Shown here: positions 6,454-9,178 of the stretch, piece by piece | Layout of the letters: each line of letters begins with the position of its first letter | Numbering within the stretch: the first letter of the stretch is position 1 | NCBI GenBank assembly: GCA_002409675.1 | Contig: DHOB01000023.1 | Coordinates: 23,389-32,566 of the forward strand | Reading direction: 5' to 3' | Length of the DNA: 9,178 nucleotides | Source of the DNA: Ruminococcaceae bacterium UBA5401 | GTDB lineage: Bacteria > Bacillota > Clostridia > Oscillospirales > Acutalibacteraceae | The notes under the pieces: model-generated | What the model was told of the DNA's origin: nothing | The model's database searches: none | Seen by the model: only the letters and a program-made list of their open reading frames with translations | Made by a program: the position numbers and the translations under genes

Positions 6454-6469
6454 AAGGAAGCCCGCCGCC
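6435..6469. terminator. GC-rich hairpin between the converging DUF1848 and ldh genes
   Basis: GGCGGCGGG (6435-6443) pairs with CCCGCCGCC (6461-6469), and CTTCC (6446-6450) with GGAAG (6456-6460), with a 2-base bulge. The TGAAA loop begins with the stop codon of the DUF1848 gene. A competing hairpin GCCGCC-GAA-GGCGGC (6426-6440) shares the left arm. The position suggests a shared terminator for the two converging genes. However, neither strand has a U-tract directly after the stem: the plus strand is followed by AAAAAA. The structure is sure but the function only plausible. Confidence 0.5.
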
Positions 6470-6483
6470 CGGCAAAAAAGATT

Positions 6484-7434
6484 TTACCGCGGGAGCTCGA
6501 GCGAATCCAGCACCCTGCGGAGGGTATCGGCGGATTTTTTCAGCTCGGCCTGTTCTTCGCCGCTGAGCCCGATATCCACAATCTTCTCCACGCCGTTTCT
6601 GCCGACGATGGCCGGCAGCCCCATGCACAGGTCGTGCAGGCCGTAATGCCCCTCGACCAGGCTCGAGACCGGCAGGATGGAGTGCTCGTCGCGCAGGATG
6701 CACTCCGCGATGCGGCGCACCGCCATGGCGATGCCGTAATAGGTCGCGCCCTTTTTCCGGATGATTTTATAGGCGCTGTTGCGCACGTCCTCCGCGAGCT
6801 TCCTGAGGCTCTCCGGGTGGTCGCAGTAGCTGCTCTGCTCGCAGAAGCTGCGCAGGTCCACGCCCGCGATGTTCGCGCTGCTCCACACGGCGAGCTCGCT
6901 GTCGCCGTGCTCGCCGATGATGCAGGCGTGCACGCTGCGGCTGTCCACGCGGAGCTGGCGGCCCAGCAGGTACTTGAGGCGCGCGGTGTCCAGCACGGTG
7001 CCGGAGCCGACGACCCGGTTTGCCGGAAAGCCGGAAAGCTTCAGGGTTACATAAGTCAGGATATCCACCGGGTTGGAGACGACCAGCAGGGTGGTTTCGG
7101 CGTTGCGCCCGGTGATTTCCGGGATAATCTGCCGGAAAATCCCGACGTTTTTACGGACGAGGTCCAGCCTGCTTTCGCCGGGCTTCTGGTTTGCGCCGGC
7201 CGCGATGATGACCAGGCCGCAGTCCCTGAGGTCGTCGTAGCTTCCCGCATAGATCTCCATCGGCTGCGCGAACGGAAGGCCGTGGCCCAGATCCATCGCC
7301 TCGCCCTCGGCGCGGTCCCGGTTCACATCAATCAGGACCATCTCGGAAAACAGGCCGCTCTGCATCAGGCTGAAGGCGGAGCTCGCCCCCACAAATCCAC
7401 AGCCGATAATAGCGCATTTACGATCGTCCAGCAT
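6484..7434 (-). CDS. ldh: L-lactate dehydrogenase
   Basis: This 316-residue NAD-dependent enzyme reduces pyruvate to L-lactate in the cytoplasm, regenerating NAD+ in fermentation. The Rossmann motif is G11-x-G13-x-x-G16, with D36 after the second strand specifying NAD. In NQKPGESR (82-89), Gln83 is the residue that selects pyruvate; malate dehydrogenases have Arg there. The catalytic set is D149, R152 and H176 (IIGEHGDSE), with T231 in GATYYGIAMA. In the fructose-1,6-bisphosphate site His169 is kept, but the usual Arg is Lys154 (LDTARLKYLL). ATG 7434 is chosen because GGAAGG (7449-7444) is 9 bases upstream. ATG 7443 would add three residues but abuts that site, although it forms an ATGA overlap with the alkD stop. 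It follows alkD with no gap, so it is almost certainly on the same transcript. Confidence 0.95.
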   Translation of the reverse strand: MLDDRKCAIIGCGFVGASSAFSLMQSGLFSEMVLIDVNRDRAEGEAMDLGHGLPFAQPMEIYAGSYDDLRDCGLVIIAAGANQKPGESRLDLVRKNVGIFRQIIPEITGRNAETTLLVVSNPVDILTYVTLKLSGFPANRVVGSGTVLDTARLKYLLGRQLRVDSRSVHACIIGEHGDSELAVWSSANIAGVDLRSFCEQSSYCDHPESLRKLAEDVRNSAYKIIRKKGATYYGIAMAVRRIAECILRDEHSILPVSSLVEGHYGLHDLCMGLPAIVGRNGVEKIVDIGLSGEEQAELKKSADTLRRVLDSLELPR

Positions 7435-7439
7435 TGGAT

Positions 7440-8177
7440 TCATCCTTCCTTTCCGCATTCCTTTTTGTGTCGATTGGTTCGTTTCATCGAGCGGATGGTT
7501 TCTTTGGTGCGCCGGTCCACCCGGCGCGATTCCACGATTTTCTGCAGGGATTTGTTGTAGGTCCAGTCGTCCAGCCGGCAGCGGCGCAGATACGCCGCCG
7601 TCCGCTCCGGATATTTGACAAAGCAACTCGAAACCGCCCACGCGACGGCCATCTTCGCGTAATATCCGCCGCAGGGCGCGCGGTCGAAGGCCGCGAACAG
7701 CCGCGCAAGACAGCCGTCGCTCATAAAGAACGCCGCCATTAAGGTAACCGCAAACCGGACGGAAAATTCACTCCCGCCGGCGAGGCACTTCTCCAGAAAT
7801 GCAAACGACCGCTCCGGGTTCTGCTTCAGAAAGCGGAACGAAGAGGCGCAGACGTCGCAGGCCGCCCAGCTTTTGATTTTCGGGACGAATTCCGCCGCGC
7901 GGGCAAGCGCTTCCCGGTATTCCATCCCGGCGCCGCCGATCACGAGGCTCTGGACCATCGTTTCCTCCAGCGTGTCGTCCCGCGCGTCGGCGAGGAACCG
8001 CCGCCAGTCGCCTTTTGCAATCTGCTTTGCCAGCGCGCGCAGCTTCGGCATCCGCACGCCGAGAATCTTTTCGCCGGGAACCAGGCGCCTCTGGAACTGC
8101 GCGTACGGCTCCTCCGCCAGGGAGCGCAGCTCGCGCAGAAAATCCGGGTACCCGGCATAGACAAAATTCTTTTGCAT
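7440..8177 (-). CDS. DNA alkylation repair protein, AlkD-like DNA glycosylase
   Basis: This 245-residue HEAT-like repeat protein removes alkylated bases such as N3- or N7-alkylpurines from DNA. Residues matching the Bacillus cereus AlkD active site are present with near-identical spacing: W104 and D108 (SWAACD, W+4 to D), R141 (SVRFAV) and W180 (YYAKMAVAWAV, 39 residues after the Arg). The N-terminal GVRMPKLRALAK is also typical. The start ATG (complement of 8175-8177) has GGGAGGGG 6-7 bases upstream. Its frame stays open upstream on the minus strand, but that extension overlaps the divergent SGNH gene and is not coding. The TGA (7442-7440) overlaps an ATG of the ldh region, so it is transcribed ahead of ldh. 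The C-terminus is short, basic and Lys-rich. The AlkD fold is secure; whether the substrate range equals that of B. cereus AlkD is inference. Confidence 0.93.
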   Translation of the reverse strand: MQKNFVYAGYPDFLRELRSLAEEPYAQFQRRLVPGEKILGVRMPKLRALAKQIAKGDWRRFLADARDDTLEETMVQSLVIGGAGMEYREALARAAEFVPKIKSWAACDVCASSFRFLKQNPERSFAFLEKCLAGGSEFSVRFAVTLMAAFFMSDGCLARLFAAFDRAPCGGYYAKMAVAWAVSSCFVKYPERTAAYLRRCRLDDWTYNKSLQKIVESRRVDRRTKETIRSMKRTNRHKKECGKEG

Positions 8178-8208
8178 CTTCGCCCCTCCCGGCATCGTCC
8201 GCAACGCT

Positions 8209-8237
8209 ATTATACCACGTATACCACGGCCCGCAAA
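8209..8237 (-). promoter_or_regulatory. Probable promoter for alkD-ldh
   Basis: On the minus strand there is a perfect TATAAT (8214-8209), preceded by TTGCGG (8236-8231) at 16 bases or TTTGCG (8237-8232) at 17. Transcription would start about 20-25 bases before the alkD ATG, just ahead of its Shine-Dalgarno. The spacer contains the tandem 9-bp repeat described separately. Confidence 0.65.
8211..8228. repeat. Tandem 9-bp direct repeat (TATACCACG x2)
   Basis: TATACCACG at 8211-8219 is repeated immediately at 8220-8228. It overlaps the -10 element and spacer of the predicted minus-strand alkD promoter. It could be a simple duplication or a two-site operator. Confidence 0.6.
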
Positions 8238-8346
8238 CCGCCGCGCGGCCTTTCCTGATGCTTCAATATTTATAAAATATACCGACAGAATCCGCGTATC
8301 CGCAGAATTCGCGCCGGAAATACCCCAAATCTCTGCGGGAAGAATA

Positions 8347-8375
8347 TTGACATCACCGGAATTGTATTCTATAGT
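8347..8375 (+). promoter_or_regulatory. Strong sigma-A-type promoter for the SGNH hydrolase gene
   Basis: A perfect TTGACA (8347-8352) and TATAGT (8370-8375) are separated by exactly 17 bases in an AT-rich block. Transcription should begin near 8382. The leader of about 54 bases holds a 6-bp hairpin, ATCGGA-TATCG-TCCGAT (8398-8414), ending 6 bases before the AAGGGGG ribosome-binding site. The rest of the 258-base divergent gap (8178-8435) holds the alkD promoter and no recognisable gene. Confidence 0.85.
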
Positions 8376-8435
8376 GTTTGATATAAGATGTGAAGATATC
8401 GGATATCGTCCGATTCCTCGAAGGGGGCAGAACAG

Positions 8436-9137
8436 ATGAGCGATTCCGTGTGTATTTTCGGGGATTCCGTGACGAAAGGCGTCGTTTTCGACAGCGCCGC
8501 AAAAAAATATACCCTGCTGAAAGACAGCTTCCTGAATCTGGTGAAAAGCGGCATGGGGTTCCGGATGCACAACTATTCCAAGTTCGGCTGCACCGTCTCC
8601 AAGGGTCTGGAGACGATGCGCAGGCATCTGGACGAGCTGAAGCAGTACGACTACACCGTGCTGGAGTTCGGCGGAAACGACTGCGACTACAAATGGGCGG
8701 AGGTCTCGGCCGCGCCGGAGAAAGACCACCAGCCCAAAACGCCGATGGGCGCGTTTCTGCAGAAATACGCCGAGATGATCGACGAGGTCCGGCGGAACGG
8801 CAGCTCGCCGGTCCTGCTCTCCCTGCCGCCCGTCAACGCGAAGCGGTATTTCGCGTGGTTCTCGCGCGGGCTGAACCCCCAAAACCTGCTGCGCTTTCTC
8901 GGCGATGTGGAGCATATTTACCGCTGGCACGAGATGTACAACCTGGCGGTCTTCCGCCTGGCAAAAAGCTGCGACGTGCCGATTATCGACATCAGCAGCG
9001 CCTTTCTGGAGCGGGTGAACTACCAGAAGCTGATCTGCGAGGACGGCATCCACCCGAACGCGGAGGGCCACAGCCTGATAGGCGGCGTAATCACCGACGC
9101 CGTCCGCCGGTACCGCAGGGAATACGCGGCAAGCTGA
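8436..9137 (+). CDS. SGNH/GDSL-family hydrolase
   Basis: This 233-residue esterase-type hydrolase carries all the family blocks. Block I is FGDSVTKG with the nucleophile S11. Block II Gly is G51 (SKFGCTV). Block III is GGNDCDY with G80 and N81 in the oxyanion hole. Block V is D203-G-I-H206-PNAEGH, supplying the catalytic Asp and His. There is no signal peptide or membrane helix, so it probably acts in the cytoplasm. Possible substrates include acyl or acetyl esters of lipids or carbohydrates, but nothing in the sequence decides. ATG 8436 has AAGGGGG (8421-8427) 8 bases upstream. It is transcribed alone from a near-consensus promoter, divergently from alkD. A stem of GCAGAC/GTCTGC follows directly after the stop. 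Confidence 0.92.
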   Translation: MSDSVCIFGDSVTKGVVFDSAAKKYTLLKDSFLNLVKSGMGFRMHNYSKFGCTVSKGLETMRRHLDELKQYDYTVLEFGGNDCDYKWAEVSAAPEKDHQPKTPMGAFLQKYAEMIDEVRRNGSSPVLLSLPPVNAKRYFAWFSRGLNPQNLLRFLGDVEHIYRWHEMYNLAVFRLAKSCDVPIIDISSAFLERVNYQKLICEDGIHPNAEGHSLIGGVITDAVRRYRREYAAS

Positions 9138-9152
9138 GCAGACTGAGTCTGC
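9138..9152 (+). other. Short hairpin directly after the SGNH hydrolase stop
   Basis: GCAGAC (9138-9143) and GTCTGC (9147-9152) form a perfect 6-bp stem with a TGA loop, starting at the base after the stop codon. No T-tract follows before the window ends, so calling it a terminator is not justified. The remaining bases to 9178 show nothing recognisable. Confidence 0.45.
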
Positions 9153-9178
9153 ATGCACGGCCCGCCATCCAGCACGGA

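Noticed and set aside
8178..9158. Upstream extension of the alkD frame on the minus strand
   Set aside because: It overlaps the well-supported SGNH gene and its promoter. alkD has a proper start with a Shine-Dalgarno at 8177.
1..9178. A new defence, mobile or biosynthetic system
   Set aside because: No transposase, integrase, toxin-antitoxin pair, nuclease/NTPase cluster, RT or repeat array was found. The genes are recognisable, mostly single, metabolic or repair enzymes.

Overview
The window is a high-GC (roughly 60% or more by eye) stretch of bacterial chromosome, densely packed with housekeeping and accessory metabolic genes. Strong AGGAGG-type ribosome-binding sites, a secreted Ig-like (BIG2) protein, an FBP-type L-lactate dehydrogenase, a proton-pumping pyrophosphatase and a DUF1848 protein together suggest an anaerobic, Gram-positive member of the Clostridia, perhaps a high-GC Oscillospirales/Ruminococcaceae relative. 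That placement is inference from gene style and composition. I see no rRNA, tRNA, CRISPR array, insertion sequence or phage gene.

Layout. Positions 2-142 (+) are the last 46 codons of an ABC transporter ATPase cut by the window edge. Nineteen bases later a secreted protein with two Ig-like domains begins (162-794, +). A 205-base AT-rich gap with structured RNA and a probable promoter leads to a membrane-bound pyrophosphatase (1000-3093, +), closed by a long terminator hairpin. A patatin-like lipid hydrolase follows from its own promoter (about 3237-4121, +). It collides tail-to-tail with a two-gene minus-strand unit: a phosphinothricin-type GNAT acetyltransferase (4894-5448, -) whose stop overlaps the start of glutamate racemase murI (4118-4897, -). 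Diverging from the GNAT is a DUF1848 iron-sulfur/radical-SAM-like protein (5563-6453, +). It converges on a second minus-strand unit: an AlkD-type DNA glycosylase (7440-8177, -) followed directly by L-lactate dehydrogenase (6484-7434, -). Diverging from alkD, a textbook promoter drives an SGNH/GDSL hydrolase (8436-9137, +).

How the genes fit together. The pyrophosphatase recovers energy from pyrophosphate as an ion gradient, and lactate dehydrogenase re-oxidises NADH; both suit a fermentative anaerobe. MurI supplies D-glutamate for peptidoglycan. The other genes (lipid hydrolase, acetyltransferase, DNA-base repair, SGNH esterase) are small stand-alone enzymes without an obvious shared pathway. 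I do not see a convincing new multi-gene system. The points most worth a second look are the residue pattern in the pyrophosphatase ion gate, the C-terminal CX3CX2C cluster of the DUF1848 protein, the alternative RNA structures before hppA, and the alkD-ldh coupling.
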